Shown in pieces: positions 16,959-24,897 of a stretch of DNA of 64,000 nucleotides. Positions within the stretch are counted from its first letter, which is position 1, and the number at the start of each line of letters is the position of its first letter. A model generated the notes under the pieces. That model ran no database searches, was not told where the DNA came from, and worked only from the letters and a program-made list of their open reading frames with translations. Source of the stretch: Altererythrobacter sp. KTW20L (lineage in GTDB: Bacteria; Pseudomonadota; Alphaproteobacteria; Sphingomonadales; Sphingomonadaceae); contig NZ_JAMFLH010000002.1 of the NCBI RefSeq assembly GCF_023501975.1, positions 62,001-126,000 of the forward strand, given 5' to 3'. Both the position numbers and the translations under genes were made by a program.

Positions 16959-17291
16959 ATGGAACTGGCCAAGATCGAAACGTTCGCAAAGATAGTTCCG
17001 GCAACCAACATGGGGGCCGACCTGCTGGTAGCGGAATGCCTGGCAGCCGCTGCCGCCGGGGATACCGCCGCCTATTTCGACCTCGGGGTGATCTACTCGA
17101 CTGGCAGCCATGGCGTGGAAGCCGACCTGATTGATGCCCACAAGTGGTTTAACCTGGCCGCCAGCCGGGGCCATGAAGAAGCCGCCTGGTGCCGCGCCGA
17201 CATTGCGGAGGAAATGACCGCCCGCGAAATCGCCGAAGCCCAGCGCCGCGCCCGCGAATGGCTCAGCGCCGGATCGCGCCGGGCAGCCTGA
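16959..17291 (+). CDS. Sel1-repeat (SEL1-like TPR) small protein
   Basis: 110 residues. The Sel1-like repeat is seen in AAYFDLGVIYSTGSHGVEADLIDAHKWF and the following NLAASRGHEEA, the two helices of such repeats. There is no signal peptide, so it is probably a cytosolic adaptor. The ATG at 16959 is chosen with GGGGG 9 bases upstream; an in-frame ATG at 16908 would add 17 residues. A CtrA-type half-site upstream hints at cell-cycle-linked expression. Convergent with the GNAT gene. Confidence 0.75.
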   Translation: MELAKIETFAKIVPATNMGADLLVAECLAAAAAGDTAAYFDLGVIYSTGSHGVEADLIDAHKWFNLAASRGHEEAAWCRADIAEEMTAREIAEAQRRAREWLSAGSRRAA

Positions 17292-17295
17292 CTGC

Positions 17296-18432
17296 TCAGC
17301 CCTTCCTGAACGGCGTCCGTTCGCTCAGCCGCAGGGTGTCGATGGCGACGCCGCGCCGCTCGCGATCAAGGTAGTCGGCCACAGCCGCGCGGAAGCCCGG
17401 ATCGGCGATGTGGTGCATTGAGGTGGTTGCCACCGGTTCATAGCCACGTGCCAGCTTGTGGCCGCCCTGTGCGCCCGCCTCTACCCGTTTCAGCCCCCGC
17501 TGGATCGCGGCATCGATGGCCTGGTAATAGCACAGCTCGAAATGGAGGAACGGCCGCTCCTCCACACAGCCCCAATAGCGGCCATAGAGCGCTTCATCGC
17601 CGATGAAATTGAGCGCGCCCGCCACCGGTGCGCCGTCTGCCTCGGCCAGCACCAGCAGGACAGCATCGCCCATTCTTTCACCAATCATGTCAAAGGCTTG
17701 CCTGGTGAGGTAGGGCGTCCCCCATTTGCGCGCGCCGGTATCCTGATAGAACACCCAGAAGGCATCCCAGTGCTCGGGCCGGATCCGGCTCCCCGACAGG
17801 TGGCGGATCGTCACCCCGTACTGGGCCGCTTCCCGCTCCTTGCGGATAGCCTTGCGCTTGCGGGAAGACAGCGCGCCCAGGAAATCATCGAAGCTGCCAA
17901 AGTCGCGGTTGGTCCAGTGAAACTGGATATCCTCGCGCCGCAGCCAGCCCGCCGCCTCGAACAGGGCGTGCTGGGCTGGCTCGATGAAGGTGGCGTGGGC
18001 CGATGACAGGCCATTGGCACTGCACAGTTTTTCCGCCGCCCGCATCAGTGGCAGGGCATAGGCTTCGTCGCGCAGCAACAGGCGCGGTCCGGTGGCCGGA
18101 GTGAACGGCGCGGCAATCTGCAGCTTGGGATAATAGTCGCCGCCCGCCCGCTCCCAGGCATCGGCCCAGGCGTGGTCGAACACATATTCGCCCTGGCTGT
18201 GGAACTTGGCATAGGTCGGCAAGGCAGCGAGCAGGTGCCCTGCCCCATCCTCCAACACCAGCGGCAGCGCCTGCCAGCCAGTGCCCTCGCCCACGCTGCC
18301 CGAATCCTCCAGCGCCGACAAAAAAGCGTGGCGCATGAACGGATTGCCGCCGCCGGTCAGCGCGTCCCATTCCGCCGCGTCGAGCGTAGATACGCCTTGC
18401 GCAACCCTGATGGTGATATCGCCTTCGGCCAT
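17296..18432 (-). CDS. GNAT/FemAB-like protein (COG3146 type)
   Basis: 378 residues matching the COG3146 (DUF482) group, built on a GNAT-type acyltransferase fold related to FemAB aminoacyl ligases. Typical parts are NPFMRHAFLSALE near the start, SSRKRKAIRKER in the middle and EAGAQGGHKLARGYEP near the end. The substrate is unknown; the old name 'peptidoglycan biosynthesis/recognition' is only a suggestion. It begins 5 bases after the end of the phosphodiesterase gene and closes a five-gene operon (DUF3572, HAD, RidA, GDPD, this gene). Confidence 0.87.
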   Translation of the reverse strand: MAEGDITIRVAQGVSTLDAAEWDALTGGGNPFMRHAFLSALEDSGSVGEGTGWQALPLVLEDGAGHLLAALPTYAKFHSQGEYVFDHAWADAWERAGGDYYPKLQIAAPFTPATGPRLLLRDEAYALPLMRAAEKLCSANGLSSAHATFIEPAQHALFEAAGWLRREDIQFHWTNRDFGSFDDFLGALSSRKRKAIRKEREAAQYGVTIRHLSGSRIRPEHWDAFWVFYQDTGARKWGTPYLTRQAFDMIGERMGDAVLLVLAEADGAPVAGALNFIGDEALYGRYWGCVEERPFLHFELCYYQAIDAAIQRGLKRVEAGAQGGHKLARGYEPVATTSMHHIADPGFRAAVADYLDRERRGVAIDTLRLSERTPFRKG

Positions 18433-18437
18433 TGCCC

Positions 18438-19226
18438 CTAACTAGGGGTGGCCGCAGGCTTTTGCGAGAGACCCGGACCTTCGGCTATGGGTGCATCGGC
18501 ATATTCCATCGCCCGCTCCCGCAATGATGGGCTGGAAACGGTCCAGGTGAGCAGCGGCAGGCCGCGCTTCTTCTGGCGGGCAGCAAAGGTGCTCGGCAGG
18601 TCGCGCACGTCATAGGCGAGAAACTGGGCGCGGGCGTGCCACAGTGCCATGTGCCGCTTGACCGTGCCGGAGAAGGTCCGGCGGTTTTCCTCGGTCACCA
18701 CCAGCCCGCGCAGGACATGGGGCACGCGGCTGGCGAACCAGGCCCCTACCCGCGGATCGAAGCTCATCACCGCCACGGGTCCGCGATAGCCTTCAAGGTC
18801 ACGCCGCACTGCGCGGCACAGGCGATGGACAGAGCGGTTGCGGTCGGCTTTCAGTTCGAGCAACAGGGGTACCTGTCCCGCCACCTGATCGAGCACGTCG
18901 CGCAAGGTCGGCACCAAGTCGCCGCCGATGGCGAGCGGAACCTGCGTGATCTCGCCAATTGCCATGCGGTCGAGCCGCCCTTCGCGCCCGGCCAGCCGGT
19001 CCAGCGTGGCATCGTGGAACACCACGGCACGCTCATCCGCCGTGCGGCGCACGTCGCATTCGATGCCCAATCCGGCCGCGATAGCTGCGGCAAAGGCGGC
19101 GGGCGAATTTTCGCAGACCTGGGCATTGTGCAGGCCCCGGTGGGCGTAAACATGGTTGCGCAGCCAGCCCGCTACCTGCGGGTCGGGCGGCGGCGCGCGC
19201 CAGACGTCAACCAGCGCGAAGGGCAA
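18438..19226 (-). CDS. Glycerophosphodiester phosphodiesterase family protein
   Basis: About 262 residues, TIM-barrel phosphodiesterase that hydrolyses glycerophosphodiesters to glycerol-3-phosphate and an alcohol. Catalytic and metal motifs: YAHRGLH (first His), ENSPAAF, a GIECDVRRTADE segment (metal-binding Glu-x-Asp) and VVFHD (second His). The start is unclear: no ATG or GTG lies close to the conserved part. The TTG at 19226 is the best choice and overlaps the RidA stop by 20 bases; a longer frame to 19307 would overlap RidA extensively. Confidence 0.85.
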   Translation of the reverse strand: MPFALVDVWRAPPPDPQVAGWLRNHVYAHRGLHNAQVCENSPAAFAAAIAAGLGIECDVRRTADERAVVFHDATLDRLAGREGRLDRMAIGEITQVPLAIGGDLVPTLRDVLDQVAGQVPLLLELKADRNRSVHRLCRAVRRDLEGYRGPVAVMSFDPRVGAWFASRVPHVLRGLVVTEENRRTFSGTVKRHMALWHARAQFLAYDVRDLPSTFAARQKKRGLPLLTWTVSSPSLRERAMEYADAPIAEGPGLSQKPAATPS

Positions 19227-19665
19227 AGATCCCGTCCACTTCGACCGCCGCGCCCAGTGGCAGGACCGGTACGCCGACCGCGCTGCGTGCATGGCGACCG
19301 GCATCACCGAACACCTCGGCCATCAGTTCCGATGCCCCGTTGGCGACCTTGGGCTGGTCGGTGAAATCCGCGGTCGAGCTGACAAAGGCGCCCAGCTTGA
19401 CGACCTGCTCCACCCGTTCCAGCAGGCCTGCCGCGCGCAATTGCGCCAGCAGCATAAGCCCGCAGGCGCGCGCCGCCTCATAGCCCTGGTCCACGGCAAC
19501 ATCCTCGCCCAGCCTGCCGGTGACCAGTTTGCCTTCGACGAACGGCAACTGGCCGGAAACGTAGGCGCACCCGCCCGACACCACGACGGGCACATATGCC
19601 GCGACCGGAGCGGCGGCGGCAGGCAGGCTGAGGCCCAGTTCTTCAAGGCGGGCTTCGACAGTCAT
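19207..19665 (-). CDS. RidA family protein (YjgF/YER057c/UK114)
   Basis: 152 residues of the longer RidA subfamily. Motifs: VVVSGGCAYVSGQLP near the start, a LGAFVSSTADFTDQPKVANGAS stretch and HARSAVGVPVLPLGAAVEVD at the end, where the arginine binds the carboxylate of imine intermediates. Canonical RidA enzymes hydrolyse reactive enamine/imine products of PLP enzymes; this subfamily is less studied. The ATG overlaps the stop of the HAD gene (ATGA), indicating coupling. Confidence 0.9.
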   Translation of the reverse strand: MTVEARLEELGLSLPAAAAPVAAYVPVVVSGGCAYVSGQLPFVEGKLVTGRLGEDVAVDQGYEAARACGLMLLAQLRAAGLLERVEQVVKLGAFVSSTADFTDQPKVANGASELMAEVFGDAGRHARSAVGVPVLPLGAAVEVDGIFALRAG

Positions 19666-20291
19666 CGGGCTTCTCCATGCAATGTTTCAATGAGCCACGG
19701 CAAGGCCTCGTCCCACCTGTCGATCCGCGCGTGGGCGTGGCCTGCAAGCCGGGCGCAGGGGATCTGCGGGGAGATCGATGGCTCGCCACAGAAATGCAGC
19801 CGGTGGACATGCGGCACGTGTTCGAGCGCCGAAGCGTGGTGGGCGGCGATATCATCGATGAACACGGCGCGCTCGGCCCCGAACTCGCCAACGATCCGGG
19901 CCAGGGCGCCGCCCTTGGGCCCCAGGTTGGTGAACACCTGCGCGTCGATCCCCAGATCCCGCAGCTGGCGGCCCCGCGCTTCGTTGCGCTTGTCGGGCAG
20001 GTTGGTGAGGATCACCACATCGGCCTCGCGCTGCAGTTCGGTGATGGCGTTCACTGCCCCTGCGATCGGCACCTGGCGATGCATCTCGGTTTCGAAGAAC
20101 AGGTCGAGATAGGACCACATCTGCTCTTCGCTCATCGGTTCGGTCTGGCCGCGGTGGCGCATGGAATCGCGGAAGGCCTGGCCTTCCAGTACGAAATCGA
20201 CAGCGTGCTCTTCGTCCAGCCATTCGCGGAAATGGCGCACCATGTGCAGCAGCACCTCGTCGCAATCGGTGATGACCAGTGGGCGTGTCAC
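19662..20291 (-). CDS. HAD family hydrolase
   Basis: 209 residues with the HAD catalytic layout: motif I ITDCDEVLLH near residue 8 in place of the usual DxDxT/V, motif II VILTNLPDK, and a late acidic motif AVFIDDIAAHH (motif IV). The cap is small and the substrate unknown. It probably starts at GTG 20291, overlapping the stop of the DUF3572 gene in ATGTGA. Second gene of the reverse operon that also holds RidA and the phosphodiesterase. Confidence 0.85.
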   Translation of the reverse strand: MTRPLVITDCDEVLLHMVRHFREWLDEEHAVDFVLEGQAFRDSMRHRGQTEPMSEEQMWSYLDLFFETEMHRQVPIAGAVNAITELQREADVVILTNLPDKRNEARGRQLRDLGIDAQVFTNLGPKGGALARIVGEFGAERAVFIDDIAAHHASALEHVPHVHRLHFCGEPSISPQIPCARLAGHAHARIDRWDEALPWLIETLHGEAR

Positions 20292-20626
20292 ATGTGCTCC
20301 TGTCCGCCGGCGCGCAAAAACTGTTCCGGCTTCACCCCGATCGCTCCGGCGGCAGCGACGAGATCCGGCTCGTGACTGCAGAGGAAATCGATCACCGCAC
20401 GGTGGGTGCTTTCCTCGGCCAGGGCGGCGCGCAGGGTGTCCGGTGTCAGGCCCGTCAGGTCGAGAAACCGCTGCGCGCGGCGCTCGTCTTCAAGAATCCA
20501 GCCGAGCGCGGGCAGCGCCAGCGCGGCTGTCTCTTCCGCCGTGGGAGGGGCCTGGTAACGAATTGTCAGTCTTCCGATAAGAAGGTAAAGGCCGTGGCAA
20601 GCCTGCCGTTGGGGGACGGCCGGCAT
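20288..20626 (-). CDS. DUF3572 domain protein
   Basis: Up to 112 residues; the conserved part begins at ETAALALPALGWILEDERRAQRFLDLTGL, which matches the small alphaproteobacterial DUF3572 family of unknown function. The start is uncertain. The only normal start codons (ATG 20626, TTG 20638) lie within 12 bases of the divergent divK ATG and lack a ribosome binding site. An ATT codon further in (about 20557, preceded by GGAAG at 7 bases) would give a protein of family length. It leads the DUF3572-HAD-RidA-GDPD-GNAT operon. Confidence 0.78.
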   Translation of the reverse strand: MPAVPQRQACHGLYLLIGRLTIRYQAPPTAEETAALALPALGWILEDERRAQRFLDLTGLTPDTLRAALAEESTHRAVIDFLCSHEPDLVAAAGAIGVKPEQFLRAGGQEHM

Positions 20627-20637
20627 CTGGGAATGCA

Positions 20638-21009
20638 ATGACCAAACGAATCCTCGTTGTCGAGGACAACGATCTCAACCGGAAGCTTTTCTGCGATGTC
20701 CTGCGGGCCGGCGGTTTCTCGGTCGAGCCCGTGGCAGACGGCAACATGGCGTTGGAACGGGCGCGGTTTTTCCTGCCCAACCTGGTGGTCATGGATATCC
20801 AGTTGCAGGACGTGTCGGGCCTCGACCTGATCGCCAGCATGAAGGGTGATGCGCAACTGTGCGAAGTGCCGGTGCTGGCCGTCACCGCCTATGCCGGCAA
20901 AGGCGACGAAGAGCGCATCCGCGAGATCGGGGCCGAAGGCTACCTGTCCAAGCCGGTGTCGATCGGACCATTCATGGCCGCCGTTCGCGGATTGATCGAC
21001 GCGACTTGA
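20638..21009 (+). CDS. divK: Single-domain response regulator DivK
   Basis: 123 residues, one receiver domain and nothing else. Phospho-acceptor D53 (VVMDIQL), acidic pair E9/D10 and K105 (YLSKPVS) are in place. The segment VTAYAGKGDEERIREIGAEGY is close to Caulobacter DivK, which relays signals from PleC/DivJ to DivL and CckA and so controls CtrA activity. Its ATG lies within 12 bases of the possible DUF3572 starts, so the promoter must sit inside that gene's apparent 5' end or the DUF3572 protein starts further in. No pleD follows it here. Confidence 0.9.
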   Translation: MTKRILVVEDNDLNRKLFCDVLRAGGFSVEPVADGNMALERARFFLPNLVVMDIQLQDVSGLDLIASMKGDAQLCEVPVLAVTAYAGKGDEERIREIGAEGYLSKPVSIGPFMAAVRGLIDAT

Positions 21010-21047
21010 TCGAAGGGGCGACCTGATAGTCGGGCCGGTACCGCCGG

Positions 21048-21614
21048 TCAGATCATCAGCCCGAATTCCACCAGGAAAGATGCCAGCGTGGCAAACAGTC
21101 CGCCGATGAATATCCGGTAGGCGAGCGACAGGAAGCGGTACTTGCGCCGCTGCAATACCTGCCCGTTCTGGTAGATATCGTGCAGCATCATGCGGAAAAC
21201 ATGATCGTCGTGATGGAGGTTCTCCAGCACGCTGGCTGTCCATTCGTCCTCGTCCAGCTCGCTGAAATGGCCGAAGAACATCAGGTTTGGCCGCACCCCG
21301 GGCGGGGCCTTGCCGACAGAGGGGATCACTGCCAGCACCGCCATCAGCGAACTGAGGAAGGCAAACACCGCCAGCAGCGCCAGCGACCACGGCAGGTCTC
21401 CCGCCAAGGACCGGCTGACCGCGATCGAAAACACCAGGAAGGTGGCGCCCATCAGGATCGACGCTTTCTGGTCCGCCATCTGCGACAGCATCAGCGAATT
21501 GACCTGCACGGTGCGCAACATCTGCACGGCCTGAGGCGTATAGACCGGCATCGGTGACCCGGCCGGCACTTTGCCGCCGGATCCACCACCTGTCGTGCCT
21601 GGATGCCCTGTCAT
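21048..21614 (-). CDS. DUF5706 / Pycsar-effector-like transmembrane protein
   Basis: About 188 residues. A Gly/Pro-rich N-terminus is followed by MLSQMADQKASILMGATFLVFSIAV, the hallmark of the DUF5706 family now named after Pycsar effectors (PycTM). Hydrophobic helices are visible at about 55-72, 77-100 and 160-185, with an acidic/histidine segment between (SELDEDEWTASVLENLHHDDHVF). PycTM proteins disrupt the membrane when bound by cUMP or cCMP made by a partner cyclase. No nucleotide cyclase is next to it here, so an immune role is not established. The ATG at 21614 is chosen; longer frames run to 22193 through the divergent acp gene and are not credible. Confidence 0.75.
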   Translation of the reverse strand: MTGHPGTTGGGSGGKVPAGSPMPVYTPQAVQMLRTVQVNSLMLSQMADQKASILMGATFLVFSIAVSRSLAGDLPWSLALLAVFAFLSSLMAVLAVIPSVGKAPPGVRPNLMFFGHFSELDEDEWTASVLENLHHDDHVFRMMLHDIYQNGQVLQRRKYRFLSLAYRIFIGGLFATLASFLVEFGLMI

Positions 21615-21740
21615 CGCGCTTTCCACCCCTGTCCGGTTGCCCCTCTCTAGACTGCGGCAGGCGCGAGCGCTTGACAAGCGGATGAAAGACCCGCTTTCCG
21701 AGACCCATGACGGGCTGCTAAGGGTCGGCCGGCAACGAAT

Positions 21741-21998
21741 ATGGGAATTTCCGGCATGAACCGCGAAGAGATTGACCGCACCATCCTCTCGATCATCGAG
21801 CCTTTCAACAAGAAGGGCGTGCAGATCACCGACAGCACGACCTTTGCCGGCGACCTGGAATTCGACAGCCTGACGGTGATGGATTTCGTCGCCGAGATCG
21901 AGGATTCGTTCGACATCATCATCTCGATGAACCAGCAGGCCGAGATCGAGAACTACGGCCAGCTGGTCGATGCCGTGAACAAGCTGCAGGGCGAGTAA
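21741..21998 (+). CDS. Acyl carrier protein (sphingolipid-associated)
   Basis: 85 residues (80 if the second ATG at 21756 is used). The phosphopantetheine-attachment motif is EFDSLTVMDF, with the serine at residue 43 (38 from the second ATG). Acidic helices surround it as in other ACPs. It stops 7 bases before spt, so the pair is an operon; in sphingolipid-making bacteria a dedicated ACP supplies the acyl chain for the first step. The start codon choice between the two ATGs is not decided by a clear ribosome binding site. Confidence 0.9.
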   Translation: MGISGMNREEIDRTILSIIEPFNKKGVQITDSTTFAGDLEFDSLTVMDFVAEIEDSFDIIISMNQQAEIENYGQLVDAVNKLQGE

Positions 21999-22005
21999 CC
22001 CCACC

Positions 22006-23238
22006 ATGAGCGACACCGCAACTCCCGAACTCACAATCGAACGCGACCTGTTTTCCAAGTTCGACGAGATCATCGCCGTGCGCGAGAACCTGCTCTCCAG
22101 CGGGGTCACCGACCCCTTCAGCCTGGTGATGGAAAAGGTCCTCTCGCCCACCCGTGCGATCTGTAACGGGCGCGATACGATCCTGCTCGGCACCTACAAC
22201 TACATGGGCATGACCTTCGACCCCGATGTGATCCAGGCGGGCAAGGATGCGCTGGACCAGTTCGGCGCAGGTACCACCGGAAGCCGCGTTCTGAATGGCA
22301 CCTACCAGGGTCACCGCGAATGCGAGCAGGCGCTGCGCGAATTCTACGCCATGGACCATGCGATGGTCTTCTCCACCGGCTACCAGGCGAACCTCGGGAT
22401 CATCTCGACCATCGCTGGCAAGGATGACTATATCATCCTCGACATCGACAGCCATGCGAGCATCTGGGACGGCTGCGCGCTGGGCAATGCCCAGGTCGTG
22501 CCGTTCAAGCACAACGATATCGAGGCGATGGAAAAGCGCCTCAAGCGTGTTCCCGAAGGCGCGGGCAAGCTGGTCATCCTCGAAGGCGTCTATTCGATGC
22601 TGGGCGATGTCGCGCCGCTGAAGGAAATGGTCCGCGTGGCCAAGGAACATGGCGCCATGGTGCTGGTGGACGAGGCCCACTCGATGGGCTTCATCGGCGA
22701 GCACGGGCGCGGCGTGGCAGAGGCGCAAGGCGTGATCGACGATGTCGATTTCATCATCGGCACCTTCTCGAAAAGCGTTGGCACCGTTGGCGGCTTCTGC
22801 GTGTCGAACCATCCCAAGTTCGAGATCATGCGGCTGGTCTGCCGCCCCTATGTCTTCACCGCCAGCCTGCCACCCAGCGTGGTGGCTACCGCCGCCACCT
22901 CGATCCGCAAGCTGATGCACGGCGCGGACAAGCGGGCGCACCTGTGGGAGAATTCCCGGCGACTGCACGGTGGCCTGACGGCGCTTGGCTTTACCCTTGG
23001 CACCAGCGAACCGCAAAGCGCGATCGTGGCGGTAATCATGCCTGATCTGGAGCGCGGTGCCGGCATGTGGGAAGCCCTGTTGCATGAGGGGCTCTACGTG
23101 AACCTGGCGCGTCCTCCGGCAACACCGGCCAACATGACCCTGCTGCGCTGTTCGCTGTGTGCCGAACACAGTGCAGAGCAGGTCGAGACCATCCTCGGCA
23201 TGTTCGAGCGGGCGGGCAAGGCGGTCGGGATTATCTGA
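22006..23238 (+). CDS. spt: Serine palmitoyltransferase
   Basis: 410 residues, soluble homodimeric PLP enzyme of the alpha-oxoamine synthase family, close in size to the Sphingomonas enzyme. It condenses L-serine with a C16 acyl thioester to 3-ketodihydrosphingosine, the first step of sphingolipid synthesis. Seen: PLP lysine K256 (GTFSKSVGT), D222 and H225 in VDEAHSMG, and H150, which stacks on the cofactor. The adjacent ACP gene makes acyl-ACP the likely donor. This gene strongly supports a sphingomonad host. Confidence 0.95.
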   Translation: MSDTATPELTIERDLFSKFDEIIAVRENLLSSGVTDPFSLVMEKVLSPTRAICNGRDTILLGTYNYMGMTFDPDVIQAGKDALDQFGAGTTGSRVLNGTYQGHRECEQALREFYAMDHAMVFSTGYQANLGIISTIAGKDDYIILDIDSHASIWDGCALGNAQVVPFKHNDIEAMEKRLKRVPEGAGKLVILEGVYSMLGDVAPLKEMVRVAKEHGAMVLVDEAHSMGFIGEHGRGVAEAQGVIDDVDFIIGTFSKSVGTVGGFCVSNHPKFEIMRLVCRPYVFTASLPPSVVATAATSIRKLMHGADKRAHLWENSRRLHGGLTALGFTLGTSEPQSAIVAVIMPDLERGAGMWEALLHEGLYVNLARPPATPANMTLLRCSLCAEHSAEQVETILGMFERAGKAVGII

Positions 23239-23250
23239 CCGCGCGAGTTT

Positions 23251-23895
23251 TTACCGCAGGTCTTCGATCGTCGCTGCGGCGCAAGGATCGGAGCTGTTGT
23301 CCTCGCTCGGATCGAGCTGTGTCAGAATCACGAAACCGCCGATTACCAGCACCACGAACAGCGTGGTGAGCAGGCCGAGGTACTTGTCGATCATGGCCTT
23401 GATCGGCGCGCCGAACAGCTGGAACAGCACGCCCACGGTCATGAAGATGAACCCGCGCCCGGCCACGCTGGCGAGGAAGAACGTGGCCAGCGACATTTCG
23501 ATGAAGCCGGCCGTGATAGTCAAGAGCTTGAACGGCACCGGCGTAGTCCCGGCGATCACGATCACTTCCCAATCGTATTCGCGCAGGTGGCAGGCGGCCA
23601 CCGGGAAGGCATCGGTCAGGCCTAGCACCCCGATCAGCCACTGGCCGACCGCCTCGTAGAGAAAATAGCCGATGGCATAGCCGAACAGGCCGCCCAGCAC
23701 CGAAAAGGCCGTGCAGATGAAGGCAAAACGCAGCGCCTTCGTCGGTTCGGCCAGGCACATCAGGCCCAGCAACGGGTGCGGCGGGATCGGAAAGAAGCTC
23801 GATTCGATAAAAGCGAAGAAAGCCAGCCAGCGCTCGGAAAAGGGATGCGCCGCCTTCTCCATAGTCCAGTCGTAGAGCGCGCGCAGCCACTTCAT
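23251..23895 (-). CDS. YqaA family (SNARE-associated/DedA-like) membrane protein
   Basis: 214 residues with four to five hydrophobic helices. The YqaA/DedA hallmarks are FFAFIESSFFPIPP near the start, the glycine-rich AFSVLGGLFGYAIGYF and GTTPVPFKLLTITAGF, where the Pro pair and basic residue are typical of DedA re-entrant loops. DedA relatives act in lipid transport and proton-motive-force maintenance; this member is uncharacterised. Convergent with spt, whose stop lies 12 bases away. Confidence 0.88.
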   Translation of the reverse strand: MKWLRALYDWTMEKAAHPFSERWLAFFAFIESSFFPIPPHPLLGLMCLAEPTKALRFAFICTAFSVLGGLFGYAIGYFLYEAVGQWLIGVLGLTDAFPVAACHLREYDWEVIVIAGTTPVPFKLLTITAGFIEMSLATFFLASVAGRGFIFMTVGVLFQLFGAPIKAMIDKYLGLLTTLFVVLVIGGFVILTQLDPSEDNSSDPCAAATIEDLR

Positions 23896-23967
23896 CCCGG
23901 TGTTCCCCGATGCTGAGATCCGCCTGAGCGGTTAGGCGAGGGCGTGAACCAGCGCAAGCGGGATGAT

Positions 23968-23975
23968 TTAACCAT
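23968..23975 (+). promoter_or_regulatory. CtrA-type half-site upstream of the GTA-like remnant
   Basis: TTAACCAT, identical over ten bases (TTAACCATTC) with the site at 16869. It lies 16 bases before a -35 element. CtrA control of gene transfer agents is known from Rhodobacter and relatives; binding here is inferred. Confidence 0.45.
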
Positions 23976-23990
23976 TCTGGCACTTTATCA

Positions 23991-24019
23991 TTGACATTGT
24001 GACGCTCTTTGGTTAGAGA
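23991..24019 (+). promoter_or_regulatory. Sigma-70-type promoter of the small-terminase-like gene
   Basis: -35 TTGACA (23991-23996), 17-base spacer, -10 TAGAGA (24014-24019). The best-matching housekeeping promoter I found in the window. It would start transcription about 100 bases before the ATG at 24129. Confidence 0.6.
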
Positions 24020-24128
24020 CATGGAACATCGCGATACACCGATTCGAAACGGGGTGGTCCTGCCGGGGCCGCCCTTTTTTGTGCCCGGACCACACCGGAC
24101 TATCGGTGCGCTCAAGCCAAGAGGGCCC

Positions 24129-24611
24129 ATGGGAACGACAACTCATCTCAGGACTGTCCAGAAGACCGGCGAAAAGCCCGGGCTCGATCGCCACTGGCGC
24201 GGCCTGTTCCTCGATACGCTGGCCGAAACCTCCAATGTCAGCGCCGCAGCGCGCGAGGCCGGGATCAATCCCAGCCGCGCCTACAAGGTCCGCCGCGAAG
24301 AGCCCGCCTTTCGCGCCAAATGGTACGAAGCCCTGCTCGAAGGCTATGAACTGCTCGAACTGGAAACGCTCCACCGCCTCCGCATGGGGGTCGATGCGGG
24401 CAAGGAAGACCGCAAGTTCGATATCGCCAACGCCCTGCGCATCCTGATGATGCACCGCGAGACCGTGGCCCGCGAACGCGCGCAGCACAGCCACGGCTGC
24501 CGGACAGGTGCAGAAGGAGTTCTTCGTCAACGAGGCCCATGCCCGGGCCGACATGCTGCTCCATCCCGCCGTACTGGGCGAAACGGACGCTCCGCCCGCC
24601 GACGCAGCTGA
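24129..24611 (+). pseudogene. Small-terminase-like (GTA-type) gene with displaced 3' end
   Basis: The first ~120 residues match the small HTH protein that precedes the large terminase in sphingomonad GTA loci: TVQKTGEKPGLDRHWRGLF, then the helix-turn-helix NVSAAAREAGINPSRAYKVRR and DIANALRILMMHRETVARERA. After about base 24490 the reading frame becomes nonsense (Arg/Pro-rich) because the DNA now encodes the DUF2793 protein in the +1 frame. The large terminase, portal, capsid and tail genes that normally follow are absent. The ATG at 24129 has AGAGGG just upstream; an ATG at 24021 or GTG at 24009 is possible. I read it as the left end of a deleted GTA cluster. Confidence 0.65.
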
Positions 24612-24897
24612 AGGCGATTGTTGGCTCGTCGGAGCGGGGGCAACCGGAGTCTGGGCTGGCCATGCGGGTGAGCTAGCCTGTATGCAATCGTCCAACTGGC
24701 TGTATGCCGCTCCGCGTAACGGCATGATAGTCTATGACGAGGCCGCAGGCCAGAACCGGCGCTATGCGGACGGTTGGCAGGCGGCCGCCCCGGTTGCCGA
24801 GCCCAGTGGAGGGCTTACTGTTGACGCCGAAGCGCGCAGCGCTGTGGCGGGATTGATAACTGCCCTGGTCGCTGGCGGCATCCTGCCTGGCAGCTAG
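24490..24897 (+). pseudogene. DUF2793 protein, 5'-truncated (GTA/phage tail type)
   Basis: The sequence beginning AAGQVQKEFFVNEA matches the first conserved block of DUF2793 proteins found with alphaproteobacterial GTA or prophage structural genes, and continues to a normal end (RSAVAGLITALVAGGILPGS). The usual first ~20 residues before AAGQ are missing and replaced by the terminase-like coding DNA in another frame. The frame has no stop back to 24451, and a GTG lies at 24508 without a clear ribosome binding site. It is likely the right end of a deleted cluster, joined to the left end near 24490. Confidence 0.65.

Noticed and set aside
21671-21700. TTGACA as promoter of acp-spt
   Set aside because: No acceptable -10 follows at 16-18 bases, so the promoter remains unassigned.
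21615-22193. Long N-terminal extension of the DUF5706 protein
   Set aside because: It would overlap the acp and spt genes on the opposite strand and has shadow-type composition.
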